Assembly (NCBI GenBank): GCA_045646865.1
Contig: JAZRLM010000015.1
Span: 62,001 to 126,000 of the forward strand
Direction of reading: 5' to 3'
DNA: 64,000 bases
Source: SIG440 sp045646865
Lineage (GTDB): Bacteria > Bacillota > Clostridia > Monoglobales > Monoglobaceae
Part shown: in pieces, positions 42,583-50,969 of the stretch
Position numbering within the stretch: position 1 is the stretch's first letter
Layout: each line of letters begins with the position of its first letter
Notes under the pieces: generated by a model
Told to the model about the DNA's origin: nothing
The model's database searches: none
What the model saw: only the letters and a program-made list of their open reading frames with translations
Made by a program: the position numbers and the translations under genes

Positions 42583-42652
42583 GACAGGGGAAAAGACAGG
42601 GGGACGGTTCGCTAAGACAGGGGTAAGACAGGGGGACGGTTCTATTGTCTTA
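42563..42652 (+). repeat. Short G-rich direct repeats with palindromic ends
   Basis: Five imperfect copies of AAGACAGGGG(G), two of them extended by GGACGGTTC, within 90 bases. The last ends TATTGTCTTA, so TAAGACA...TGTCTTA forms an inverted repeat (42624-42652). This is the type of repetitive extragenic sequence often linked to Y1/RAYT transposases; no transposase gene is here. Confidence 0.65.
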
Positions 42653-42656
42653 ATAA

Positions 42657-42962
42657 GGTGGACACGAAAATCGCCCCGCTTCTGAAACTGAAACTGTTGA
42701 CAATCCAATCAAATATGCCGGAGAATACTATGATGACGAGCTTGATATGATTTATCTCCGTGCAAGATACTACAATCCTCAAATCGGCAGATTTACAAGT
42801 CTTGATATCGAAGAGGGCGAAATTTCTAATCCTCTTGATATGAACAGGTATGTGTATTGCAGGAATAATCCAATTAAGTATGTTGACCCTATGGGGATGT
42901 TTGTAATATCAACATCGGTTTTAGTTGGCATCTCTATTGGAGCTTTAGTTGGTGCAGTATAG
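42657..42962 (+). pseudogene. RHS-repeat protein, C-terminal core fragment
   Basis: About 100 codons in one frame, preceded by in-frame stops and lacking a start with a ribosome site. The translation contains the RHS core signature: KYAGEYYDDELDMIYLRARY, then NPQIGRFTSLD, NRYVYCRNNPIKYVDPMG. In intact RHS proteins this motif precedes a variable toxic C-terminal domain; here only about 20 residues (IS..VGISIGALVGAV) follow before the stop. The bulk of the gene is missing upstream, where the G-rich repeats begin. A frame at 42977-43036 ending HPELLNELLE may be a remnant of a neighbouring gene. Nothing else was recognised up to 43236. Confidence 0.75.
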
Positions 42963-43236
42963 ATTCCTCCACCCTTGCCCAGTTAAAGCTTTTCATTAAG
43001 CAACATCCTGAGTTATTGAATGAATTGCTTGAATAAAATTAAAGTTGTTGACAAGATGCAATTAATCTTTGGATATGACTATTTGTACCTAAACGAGTTA
43101 ATTGATTTTATGTAGTTTTACCCCGTTTAGTTGGCAAATGTATGCAAAACACGCTTTAAGGCTAAAAAATAAGATTTATTTGTAGGCAAAATATACACTA
43201 AATTGTATAATTATAAACGTTTACAGAACAAAAATT

Positions 43237-43270
43237 AACCACCGAAAACGAATATGTTTTCGGTGGTTTT
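43237..43270 (-). terminator. Terminator of tRNA-Arg
   Basis: A 13-bp perfect stem AACCACCGAAAAC / GTTTTCGGTGGTT with T-runs on both sides; on the minus strand it directly follows the tRNA 3' end. Confidence 0.85.
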
Positions 43271-43347
43271 TGGCGTCCCAGATAGGAATCGAACCTACGG
43301 CGTTTCGCTTAGGAGGCGAACCCTCTATCCTACTGAGGTACTGGGAC
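43271..43347 (-). tRNA. tRNA-Arg (anticodon CCT)
   Basis: 77 nt with encoded CCA. Acceptor GTCCCAG/CTGGGAC, anticodon stem TTCGC/GCGAA with loop CTCCTAA (anticodon CCT, reads AGG), T-arm GTAGG-TTCGATT-CCTAT. It stands alone. Upstream, 43385-43420 carries an 11-base copy of the anticodon region (CGCTTAGGAGG), and 43348-43567 otherwise holds only small palindromes and no credible gene. Confidence 0.95.
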
Positions 43348-43567
43348 ATGTATAAATATTAACTTTAATTGAATATCAGGCGAACGTCACACCTTCCGCT
43401 TAGGAGGGGCTTGTGTATTATGAGCGAAGGGAATAACAAGGTTCGCTCAGCCGTCAAAATCTTTGATTTTGCTAACGGCGTGCGGTTCTTATATCCATTT
43501 AACTATGCGGGCATATTAAACCACCTAATGAGTATACCACATTGCAAACAATTCTGCAAGTATAAAT

Positions 43568-44686
43568 TTAAACAAAATCGGCAAGTATTATATTGCTTAC
43601 GAAAAAGCCTTTATCAGAGAATCGAATTTGCCCGTTTTCCCTAATTAAAAATTCTGTTTTTGTGTATTTCTCTATTTGCTTTTCAAAAACTTCATCAATG
43701 TTCAAGTTAAATCTGTTTTGAAACTCTTTTTCTGATATTCCGTTTTCAAGGCGCAAGCCCAAAAACACAAATTCACTCATTTTGTCAAAGTCGGATAGTT
43801 CTTCACAATAAACTTCTGCACTTGCTTTCTTTTTGATGGCCTCAATATATTCTTCTATATCCAACTCATTTGAAAACCTGACTCCATCAGCACATGAAAA
43901 TGCTCCTGCACCAAAGCCAATAAAGTCGTCACACTTCCAATACTTTAGGTTATGATGCGATTCAAAACCCACTTTTGCGAAATTTGATATTTCATAACGG
44001 TTGTATCCTCCGCCACCCAAAATCTGTACTACCTTCTCATACATATCAGCCACCATATCATCATCGGGCAAATTTAATTTTACATTCGCAAATGGCGTAC
44101 CTTCCTCAATCTTCAATGCATATGCCGAAATATGCTCGGGATTGAACTTAATTGCAGATTTCAGAGTTTCTGTCCAATTATCCATAGTCTGGTCAGGCAA
44201 ACCATACATAAGGTCAAGAGAGATATTGTTAAACCCTGCCTTGCGTGCATTATGAAAAGATTTATCAAAATCCTCAAATGTATGTATTCTGCCCAATGCC
44301 TTTAAACAACCGTTATCTGCCGACTGCAGACCTATGCTCAGACGATTTATTCCACCATTATATAATTCACACAATTCATTGTAGCCAACTGTACCGGGAT
44401 TGCATTCTGTTGTAATCTCCATATTTGAACATTGTTCAAAATTATTCTTAATTGTATCAAGCACTTTACGGATATATTTAGCATCAACAGCCGTTGGGGT
44501 TCCACCGCCAAAGTATATGGTATCAACTGCACCGGTATATTTTTTTGACATCAACTCTATTTCCCGATTTAATGCATCAAAATAGGGCTCTATCAGTCCT
44601 TCTTTCCCTGCATAGGAATTGAAATCGCAGTATCCGCACTTTGATTTGCAAAAAGGAATATGAATATAGAGCCCTAAGGTTTTCAT
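43568..44686 (-). CDS. hemW: HemW-type radical SAM protein (heme chaperone, CPO-like)
   Basis: 372 aa. It carries the radical-SAM cluster motif CKSKCGYCDF (about residues 13-22), TIYFGGGTPTAV and SIGLQSADNGCLKALGR, as in HemW rather than HemN. HemW binds heme and inserts it into respiratory enzymes; older annotation calls it oxygen-independent coproporphyrinogen oxidase. No other heme gene is nearby. It follows lepA by 16 bp, the usual lepA-hemW pair in Firmicutes. Confidence 0.92.
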   Translation of the reverse strand: MKTLGLYIHIPFCKSKCGYCDFNSYAGKEGLIEPYFDALNREIELMSKKYTGAVDTIYFGGGTPTAVDAKYIRKVLDTIKNNFEQCSNMEITTECNPGTVGYNELCELYNGGINRLSIGLQSADNGCLKALGRIHTFEDFDKSFHNARKAGFNNISLDLMYGLPDQTMDNWTETLKSAIKFNPEHISAYALKIEEGTPFANVKLNLPDDDMVADMYEKVVQILGGGGYNRYEISNFAKVGFESHHNLKYWKCDDFIGFGAGAFSCADGVRFSNELDIEEYIEAIKKKASAEVYCEELSDFDKMSEFVFLGLRLENGISEKEFQNRFNLNIDEVFEKQIEKYTKTEFLIRENGQIRFSDKGFFVSNIILADFV

Positions 44687-44702
44687 TATTTTTCTCCAAT
44701 CT

Positions 44703-46508
44703 TTAGTCCAGCTTTAAAACTGACATAAATGCCTCCTGAGGCACCTCAACCGAGCCTACCTGACGCATACGCTTTTTACCCTCTTTCTGCTTTTCAAGCA
44801 GTTTCTTCTTTCGGGTAATATCGCCACCGTAACACTTTGCAAGAACATCCTTGCGCATTGCACGAACTGTTTCACGGGCAATAATTTTGCTACCGATTGC
44901 CGCCTGAATGGGAATTTCAAAAAGCTGACGAGGAATTGAATCCTTGAGCTTTTCGGCAATACGTCTGCCACGGGCATAGGCGCTGTCTTTATGAACAATG
45001 AACGACAGAGCATCAACCATATCGCCGTTAAGCAGAATGTCAAGCTTAACAAGCTCTGACTTCTGATAATTCTTCATCTCATAGTCGAAAGACGCATAAC
45101 CTCTTGTTCTCGATTTAAGTGCATCAAAAAAATCATATATAATTTCATTAAGCGGCAGTTCATACTGCAGGGTTACACGGTTCTGGTCAAGATAAGTCAT
45201 ATCAACATATGTGCCCCTGCGTTCCTGACAAAGCTCCATTATGCTGCCCACAAATTCCTTTGGGGTCATTATGTTTGCCGCAACAATAGGTTCGGTCATA
45301 TGGTCAATTTCCTGAGGTTCAGGAAGGTTTGTGGGGTTTGATATGGTTATCATTGTTCCGTCTGTTTTAAACACCTGATATTCAACCGAAGGTGCCGTGG
45401 TAACAAGGTCAAGATTATATTCTCTCTCTAACCGTTCCTGAATAATTTCCATATGCAAAAGACCCAAGAATCCGCATCTGAAACCAAAGCCCAGTGCAAC
45501 CGATGTTTCAGCATCAAACTGAAGTGCCGCATCATTAAGCTGAAGTTTTTCAAGAGCATCGCGAAGATCGTTGTATCTTGCGCCGTCTGCAGGATAAACA
45601 CCCGAATATACCATTGGCTGAACATCCTTGTAGCCGGGAAGGGCCTCGGTAGCACTTTTTTCAACAGTTGTTACCGTATCACCGACACGGACATCACGAA
45701 CATTTTTAATGCTTGCCGCAATATATCCAACCTCGCCTGCCTTGATTTCCTTAGCAGGGAGCATACCCATAGGATTAAGATAGCCAACCTCCACAACATC
45801 AAAGGTACTGCCTGTTGCCATCATCTTAATAAGGTCACCGGTTTTCACCTTGCCGTCCATAACACGGACATAAGCAATTACACCTTTATAGCTGTCATAA
45901 TATGAGTCAAAAATCAACGCCTTAAGTGGTGCGCTCTCGTCACCCTGGGGTGCAGGAACAGACTCAACAATTCTTTCAAGCACAGCTTCGATATTTATGC
46001 CATTTTTCGCCGAAATACAGGGTGCGTTTTGTGCCTCGATACCGATAACATCCTCAATCTCCTGCTTTACAACATCAGGCTGAGCAGAAGGAAGGTCAAT
46101 CTTGTTAATAACAGGAACAAGCTCAAGGTCGTGTTCAAGGGCAAGATAGGTATTACCCAAGGTCTGCGCCTCGATTCCCTGAGCTGCATCAACTATCAGA
46201 ACTGCTCCCTCGCAAGCCGCAAGACTACGTGAAACCTCGTAGTTGAAGTCAACGTGTCCGGGAGTGTCAATCAGGTTGAGAACATACTGCTGTCCATCCT
46301 TGGCAGAATATAAAAGACGTACTGCACGGGCTTTGATGGTTATGCCTCTCTCCTTTTCAAGGTCCATATTATCAAGAACCTGATCCTGCATTTCACGGTT
46401 GGTAAGAGCTCCCGTCAATTCAAGAAGACGGTCAGCCAGCGTTGACTTTCCGTGATCAATATGTGCAATAATTGAAAAATTGCGAATGTTGCTTTGGTAT
46501 TCGTTCAT
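44703..46508 (-). CDS. lepA: Elongation factor 4 (LepA)
   Basis: 601 aa from the ATG at 46508 (GGAAGGAG six bases upstream); an earlier in-frame start would add an unrelated leader through that site. It is a ribosomal GTPase that back-translocates or rescues stalled ribosomes. G1 AHIDHGKST (about residues 14-22), G3 DTPGHVDF (about 81-88) and G4 NKID are present, with the LepA-specific C-terminal domain ending in the KKLLEKQKEGKKRM segment. It sits between galE and hemW. Confidence 0.97.
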   Translation of the reverse strand: MNEYQSNIRNFSIIAHIDHGKSTLADRLLELTGALTNREMQDQVLDNMDLEKERGITIKARAVRLLYSAKDGQQYVLNLIDTPGHVDFNYEVSRSLAACEGAVLIVDAAQGIEAQTLGNTYLALEHDLELVPVINKIDLPSAQPDVVKQEIEDVIGIEAQNAPCISAKNGINIEAVLERIVESVPAPQGDESAPLKALIFDSYYDSYKGVIAYVRVMDGKVKTGDLIKMMATGSTFDVVEVGYLNPMGMLPAKEIKAGEVGYIAASIKNVRDVRVGDTVTTVEKSATEALPGYKDVQPMVYSGVYPADGARYNDLRDALEKLQLNDAALQFDAETSVALGFGFRCGFLGLLHMEIIQERLEREYNLDLVTTAPSVEYQVFKTDGTMITISNPTNLPEPQEIDHMTEPIVAANIMTPKEFVGSIMELCQERRGTYVDMTYLDQNRVTLQYELPLNEIIYDFFDALKSRTRGYASFDYEMKNYQKSELVKLDILLNGDMVDALSFIVHKDSAYARGRRIAEKLKDSIPRQLFEIPIQAAIGSKIIARETVRAMRKDVLAKCYGGDITRKKKLLEKQKEGKKRMRQVGSVEVPQEAFMSVLKLD

Positions 46509-46554
46509 TGAAACTCCTTCCACCGCGGTTAGCGGTTCCTTAGTCCTGTTTATG

Positions 46555-47568
46555 TTATGCGTTAAATCCGTTGGGGTTATTCTGTTGCCATCTCCAGGTA
46601 TCGGCACACATATCCTCTAAATTCTTCTTTGCCTCAAAGCCGATTTCTTCCTTAGCCTTCTTGGGGTCAGCATAGCAGGCATCAATATCGCCGGGACGTC
46701 TTGCCTCGATTTTGTAGTCAAGCTCTCTGCCGCAGGCCTTGCCAAATGCCTTTATCATATCAAGCACGCTGTAACCGTGGCCTGTACCAAGGTTATATGT
46801 AACAACACCAACATGGTTTTCAATCTTTTTAAGTGCGCAAAGATGACCGTCCGCAAGGTCGATAACGTGAATATAATCACGAACGCCAGTGCCGTCTGGG
46901 GTATCATAATCGTTGCCGAATACGTGAACATAATCACGCTTGCCCACCGCAACCTGAGAAATATAGGGCATAAGGTTGTTGGGTATACCACGTGGGTCTT
47001 CGCCTATAAGGCCGCTTTCGTGAGCACCAACGGGATTGAAGTAACGAAGGATAGCAATATCCCATTCGCTGTCTGCAACCGCAAGGTCACGAAGAATTTC
47101 TTCAATCATAAGCTTTGTTCTGCCATAGGGGTTTGTGCAGGAAAGGGGGAAATCTTCGCAGATGGGTACAGTATGCGGCTTGCCATAAACGGTTGCCGAA
47201 GAACTGAACACCAGCTTTTTAACCCCGTAAAGTCTCATAAGCTCGCAAAGATTGATTGTGCTGTAAAGGTTATTGTGATAATATGCCAAAGGCATTGCCA
47301 CAGATTCGCCCACAGCCTTGAGCCCTGCAAAGTGAATAACCGCATCAAACTTGTTTTCTTTGAAAACAAGCTCAAATTCGTCCTTATCCACCATATCTGT
47401 TTTATAGAACTTGAAGTCCTTGCCTGTAATCTTTTTAACACGGTTTAAAGATTCTTCGCTGCTGTTTGAAAGATTGTCAACAACAGTAACCTCATAGCCT
47501 GCATTGAGAAGCTGAACGCAGGTGTGGCTTCCGATATATCCTGCACCGCCTGTAACTAAAATATGCAT
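46555..47568 (-). CDS. galE: UDP-glucose 4-epimerase
   Basis: 337 aa from the ATG at 47568 (GGAGG six bases upstream); an upstream in-frame start reads through it. It interconverts UDP-glucose and UDP-galactose for wall or exopolysaccharide precursors and galactose use. The NAD-binding GGAGYIGSH is at the N-terminus, the SSSATVYG motif at about 122-129 and the catalytic YxxxK (YGRTK) at about 149-153. It lies 46 bp upstream of lepA on the same strand. Confidence 0.95.
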   Translation of the reverse strand: MHILVTGGAGYIGSHTCVQLLNAGYEVTVVDNLSNSSEESLNRVKKITGKDFKFYKTDMVDKDEFELVFKENKFDAVIHFAGLKAVGESVAMPLAYYHNNLYSTINLCELMRLYGVKKLVFSSSATVYGKPHTVPICEDFPLSCTNPYGRTKLMIEEILRDLAVADSEWDIAILRYFNPVGAHESGLIGEDPRGIPNNLMPYISQVAVGKRDYVHVFGNDYDTPDGTGVRDYIHVIDLADGHLCALKKIENHVGVVTYNLGTGHGYSVLDMIKAFGKACGRELDYKIEARRPGDIDACYADPKKAKEEIGFEAKKNLEDMCADTWRWQQNNPNGFNA

Positions 47569-47668
47569 AAAATTACCTCCATTCTGTCGATATTTCAACA
47601 GATTTATTTTGAAATTATATTTTAACATAGTTTTACCAATTTTTCAAGTGTTTTATCACAAAATTCAA

Positions 47669-47697
47669 AGGAGGCAGAAACTCTGCCCCCTCGCATG
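47669..47697 (-). terminator. Possible terminator after sigA
   Basis: On the minus strand GGGGCAGAG-TTT-CTGCCTCC forms a short GC hairpin followed by TTTGAATTTTG, seven bases past the sigA stop. Confidence 0.5.
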
Positions 47698-47703
47698 TTA
47701 TAA

Positions 47704-48846
47704 TTATTCAAGATAATCTTTCAATTTCTTACTACGGCTTGGATGTCTGAGCTTGCGAAGAGCCTTTGCCTCGATCTGACGAATTCTTTCACGGGTTACG
47801 TTAAATTCCTTACCAACCTCTTCAAGAGTTCTTGCTCTGCCATTGTCAAGACCAAAGCGCAGACGAAGAACCTTTTCCTCTCGGGGAGTAAGGGTGCCAA
47901 GCACGTCAACAAGCTGTTCCTTAAGCAGTCTGAAGGTTGCCGCATCCTGAGGTGCGGGGGTTTCGTTGTCCTGAATGAAATCCTGCAAAGAGCTGTCTTC
48001 TTCTTCACCGATAGGTGTTTCCAGAGATACGGGCTCCTGTGCAATTTTCATAATTTCGCCAACCTTATCGATAGGCATATTAAGTTCTTTTGCAACCTCC
48101 TCGGGCAGAGGGTCACGACCCAGTTCCTGAACAAGCTGACGGGTTACACGGATAAATTTATTTATTGTTTCAACCATATGAACGGGAATTCTGATTGTTC
48201 TTGCCTGGTCAGCAATCGCACGGGTAATTGCCTGCCTGATCCACCATGTAGCATAAGTACTGAATTTATAACCCTTTGTATAGTCAAACTTTTCAACCGC
48301 CTTAATAAGACCAAGGTTACCCTCCTGAATAAGGTCAAGGAATAACATTCCTCGGCCAACATATCTTTTTGCTATACTTACAACAAGACGAAGGTTAGCT
48401 TCGGCAAGACGGTGCTTTGCATCAAGGTCGCCATCTGCCATTCTTTGTGCAAGGTCTGCCTCCTCCTGTCCGGAAAGAAGGGGTACCTTACCGATTTCCT
48501 TAAGGTACATACGCACAGGGTCATCAATGCTGACGCTGTCGGGAACAGACAGGTCTGCAAGCTCGTCCTCACTGATTTCGAAATCATCATCGGGCTCTTC
48601 AAGTTCGGGAATTTCGTCACCGAAATTACCAACAATTTCAATGCCCTGCTTTTCAATCAAGTCATAGATTCTTTCAATCTGGTCGGGGTCCATTTCAACC
48701 ACTTCAAGCTTTGCGGAAATATCACCCATGGTAAGCTCGCCCTGCTTTTTGCCAAGCTCCAAAAGCTCCTGAACCGCTTGCTTTTGCATTTCCTTTGAAA
48801 CGGTCTTTTTTGTTTCTTCTGCCTTTTCGGTATTCTTATTGCTCAT
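47704..48846 (-). CDS. sigA: RNA polymerase primary sigma factor (SigA/RpoD)
   Basis: 380 aa. Region 1.1 (about residues 20-75), an acidic linker, region 2 with the DLIQEGNLGLIKAVEKFDY and YATWWIRQAI core motifs (about 180-220) that read the -10 box, region 3, and region 4 with the helix-turn-helix TLEEVGKEFNVTRERIRQIE (about 345-364) that reads the -35 box. The TTGACA/TATAAT promoters seen across the window fit this factor. It lies 15 bp downstream of dnaG, the classical dnaG-rpoD pair. Confidence 0.98.
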   Translation of the reverse strand: MSNKNTEKAEETKKTVSKEMQKQAVQELLELGKKQGELTMGDISAKLEVVEMDPDQIERIYDLIEKQGIEIVGNFGDEIPELEEPDDDFEISEDELADLSVPDSVSIDDPVRMYLKEIGKVPLLSGQEEADLAQRMADGDLDAKHRLAEANLRLVVSIAKRYVGRGMLFLDLIQEGNLGLIKAVEKFDYTKGYKFSTYATWWIRQAITRAIADQARTIRIPVHMVETINKFIRVTRQLVQELGRDPLPEEVAKELNMPIDKVGEIMKIAQEPVSLETPIGEEEDSSLQDFIQDNETPAPQDAATFRLLKEQLVDVLGTLTPREEKVLRLRFGLDNGRARTLEEVGKEFNVTRERIRQIEAKALRKLRHPSRSKKLKDYLE

Positions 48847-48861
48847 CTTTTCTTCGCCTTT

Positions 48862-50652
48862 CTACTTTTTTTCCTTTTTTAATCTGTCCATTATCTCCTG
48901 CAGCCGTGCCGCATCGCCGCCCTGTGCGGTAGCCGCATCTGCCTTTTTTGTTTTGTAATCAAGAACAATCTTCAGCGGCATCTTTACCGCCTCGGCCTTG
49001 TTGTCAACATTTTTATCATCCGAAAGAATTTCGGATACCGCTCCCAAATCGCCCTCGTCAAACTGCGATATAACGGTTACGGGATTTAATCTCTCGCCTT
49101 TGCTTAAGGTATCAAAGATTATTTTAGCCAATCTTTGGTGCAGCCCTTCTGAAAAATCTTCGGGGGACAGCTTGTCCTTTACTTCCTTAAAGATTTCCTT
49201 TTCGGAAATCAGGTTAAGTAAAAGCTTTTCGGCATTGTAAAGCCGCATTTTGTCAAGGTCTGACCGTCCGCCCGTTCGAGCCTCAAAGTCACGTTTTTCC
49301 TGACGGATATCACGGTTTCGGTCAATTGCCTTCTTTTTCCGCAGATAGTCATCCACCTGCGCCTGAATACTTTCAGGAGAAATATCAATGCTTCGGGCAC
49401 ATCTTTTTATATATACCTCGCGCTCCACATCGCTTTTTATCCCTGCCATAACCTTAGCAACCTGTTCAACAAATTCTATCTTTGCAACAGGGTCCTCAAG
49501 ATTAAATTTTTTCTCAATATTATGGACTTTATACTCTATAAAGCTCTCGGCATTTTCAACCAGAAGCTGAAACATCTCCGCACCCTTGGTCTTAATATAT
49601 TCGTCGGGGTCTTTGCTGTCGGTTATTTTTAAAACCTTGGTCTTTATATCCGCTTCACGAAGGATTTCACCTGCACGGTCGGTTGCCTTTTGCCCTGCCT
49701 CGTCGGCGTCGTAACACAGAACAACCTTATCAGCATACCGTTTTATCAATTCTGCCTGCTGAGGGGTGAATGCCGTACCCAAGGATGCAACCGCATTGTC
49801 AAATCCGCTTTGGTGGAGGGATATAACATCCATATAACCTTCCATTGCCAAAATCTGCCCCGCATTGGAATTTTTTGCCTTGTTCATTGCAAACAGATTT
49901 TCTTTTTTCTGAAATATCAATGTTTCGGGAGAGTTTAGGTATTTGGGGGCATTGTCCTTATCCTTGAGAATTCTGCCGCCAAAACCGATTACATTCCCAC
50001 GCAAATCAACAATTGGGAACATAACTCTGTCACGGAACTTATCAAAGCAGGTGCCGTTGTTATCACGTTTAACCGCAAGACCAACCTCCACAAGTTCTCC
50101 CTCGGAATAGCCTTTGGTCTTCATATAATCAATCAGGGCCGACCACGAATCAGGTGCGTATCCAAGCCCAAAACTCTTTATGGTGAAGTTAAGCAGCTTT
50201 CTGTCCTTGAGATAATCCAGTGCAAACTTATTCTCGGGTGCTATCAGCTGATTAAAGAAGAATCGAGCCGCCTCGGCATTCATTTCATACATCCGCTTTT
50301 TCTTTTCGTGTATCTGCGCCGCACGATTTTTCTCGGCAGCGCTGCGATAATCGGGAACGGGAACTCCCGCACGTTCTGCCAGAAGCTTTACCGCCTCCAT
50401 AAAATCAAGATTTTCCTTTGCCATTATAAAGTTAATGACCGTTCCTCCTGCGCCACATCCGAAGCAATGAAACAACTGCTTGTCCGTCGATACCGAAAAT
50501 GATGGCGTCTTTTTATCATTATGCAAAGGGCAAAGAGCCTGAAAACGATTTCCTACACGTTTAAGTGTTACATAACGCGAAATAAGGTCAACAATATCAT
50601 TCTTCTGTACAACCTCGTCAATAAAATCCTGAAAATCTACCGACTGATTCAA
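48862..50652 (-). CDS. dnaG: DNA primase
   Basis: 596 aa from a TTG start with GGTGGTGAG a few bases upstream. It makes RNA primers at the replication fork. The zinc finger CPLH..CFGC (about residues 42-68) is intact with three Cys and one His, the TOPRIM motif EGYMDVISLHQSGF and DADEAGQKAT are at about 268-281 and 318-327, and a C-terminal helicase-binding region follows. It precedes sigA; the palindromic repeat copy B separates it from dgt. Confidence 0.97.
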   Translation of the reverse strand: MNQSVDFQDFIDEVVQKNDIVDLISRYVTLKRVGNRFQALCPLHNDKKTPSFSVSTDKQLFHCFGCGAGGTVINFIMAKENLDFMEAVKLLAERAGVPVPDYRSAAEKNRAAQIHEKKKRMYEMNAEAARFFFNQLIAPENKFALDYLKDRKLLNFTIKSFGLGYAPDSWSALIDYMKTKGYSEGELVEVGLAVKRDNNGTCFDKFRDRVMFPIVDLRGNVIGFGGRILKDKDNAPKYLNSPETLIFQKKENLFAMNKAKNSNAGQILAMEGYMDVISLHQSGFDNAVASLGTAFTPQQAELIKRYADKVVLCYDADEAGQKATDRAGEILREADIKTKVLKITDSKDPDEYIKTKGAEMFQLLVENAESFIEYKVHNIEKKFNLEDPVAKIEFVEQVAKVMAGIKSDVEREVYIKRCARSIDISPESIQAQVDDYLRKKKAIDRNRDIRQEKRDFEARTGGRSDLDKMRLYNAEKLLLNLISEKEIFKEVKDKLSPEDFSEGLHQRLAKIIFDTLSKGERLNPVTVISQFDEGDLGAVSEILSDDKNVDNKAEAVKMPLKIVLDYKTKKADAATAQGGDAARLQEIMDRLKKEKK

Positions 50653-50716
50653 ACTCTCACCACCTTCGTATATTTCTTTAATTCGACAAAAAGTTGCTAT
50701 CTCCTTTATTATTTTT

Positions 50717-50964
50717 GAACAAAGCGCCTACGCCGTTTGCCGCAGGCGGCGGTCGTAGCATTTACGCTTTGTTTGCCCATGTGCATTTCGGCAAAGCCGA
50801 AAAAGTATACTTTATTGTAGAAAAACATAGTTTTTCCTATTATAACCGTTGCTCTCGCATCTCAATCCCACCTAAAAATGTGCCACCGGCACATTTTTCA
50901 CGGTGTGACGGGCAATCAAATCATGTTTTTATATAATAGGAAATATACAATTTCCTATTATATA
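50717..50964 (-). repeat. Extragenic palindromic repeat, copy B (longer form)
   Basis: On the minus strand it shares with 41281-41415 the TATAATAGGAAAT/ATTTCCTATTATA palindrome (50932-50964), TTTTCGGC..GCCGAAA, GCACATGGGCAAACAAAGCG and the final CGCTTTGTTC. It has extra modules in the middle: a second TATAATAGGAAA half-site and an AAAAATGTGCC/GGCACATTTTT hairpin (50874-50899). The GC-rich end differs between copies while keeping its pairing (GCTACG/CGTAGGC here). It fills the whole 317-bp gap between dgt and dnaG. Confidence 0.75.
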
Positions 50965-50969
50965 AAATA

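Noticed and set aside
42563..42652. CRISPR array
   Set aside because: Repeat units are short, unequal, without unique spacers, and no cas genes are in the window.
43369..43644. A 91-codon frame beside tRNA-Arg
   Set aside because: It crosses small palindromes and the end of hemW, starts without a ribosome site and shows no family features.
46509..46554. T-box-like CCGCGGTGG before lepA
   Set aside because: Too short, with no specifier stem, no antiterminator and no amino-acid gene downstream.
46777..47448. A 223-codon open frame on the plus strand inside galE
   Set aside because: Antisense shadow of galE; composition is unlike a protein and there is no start signal.
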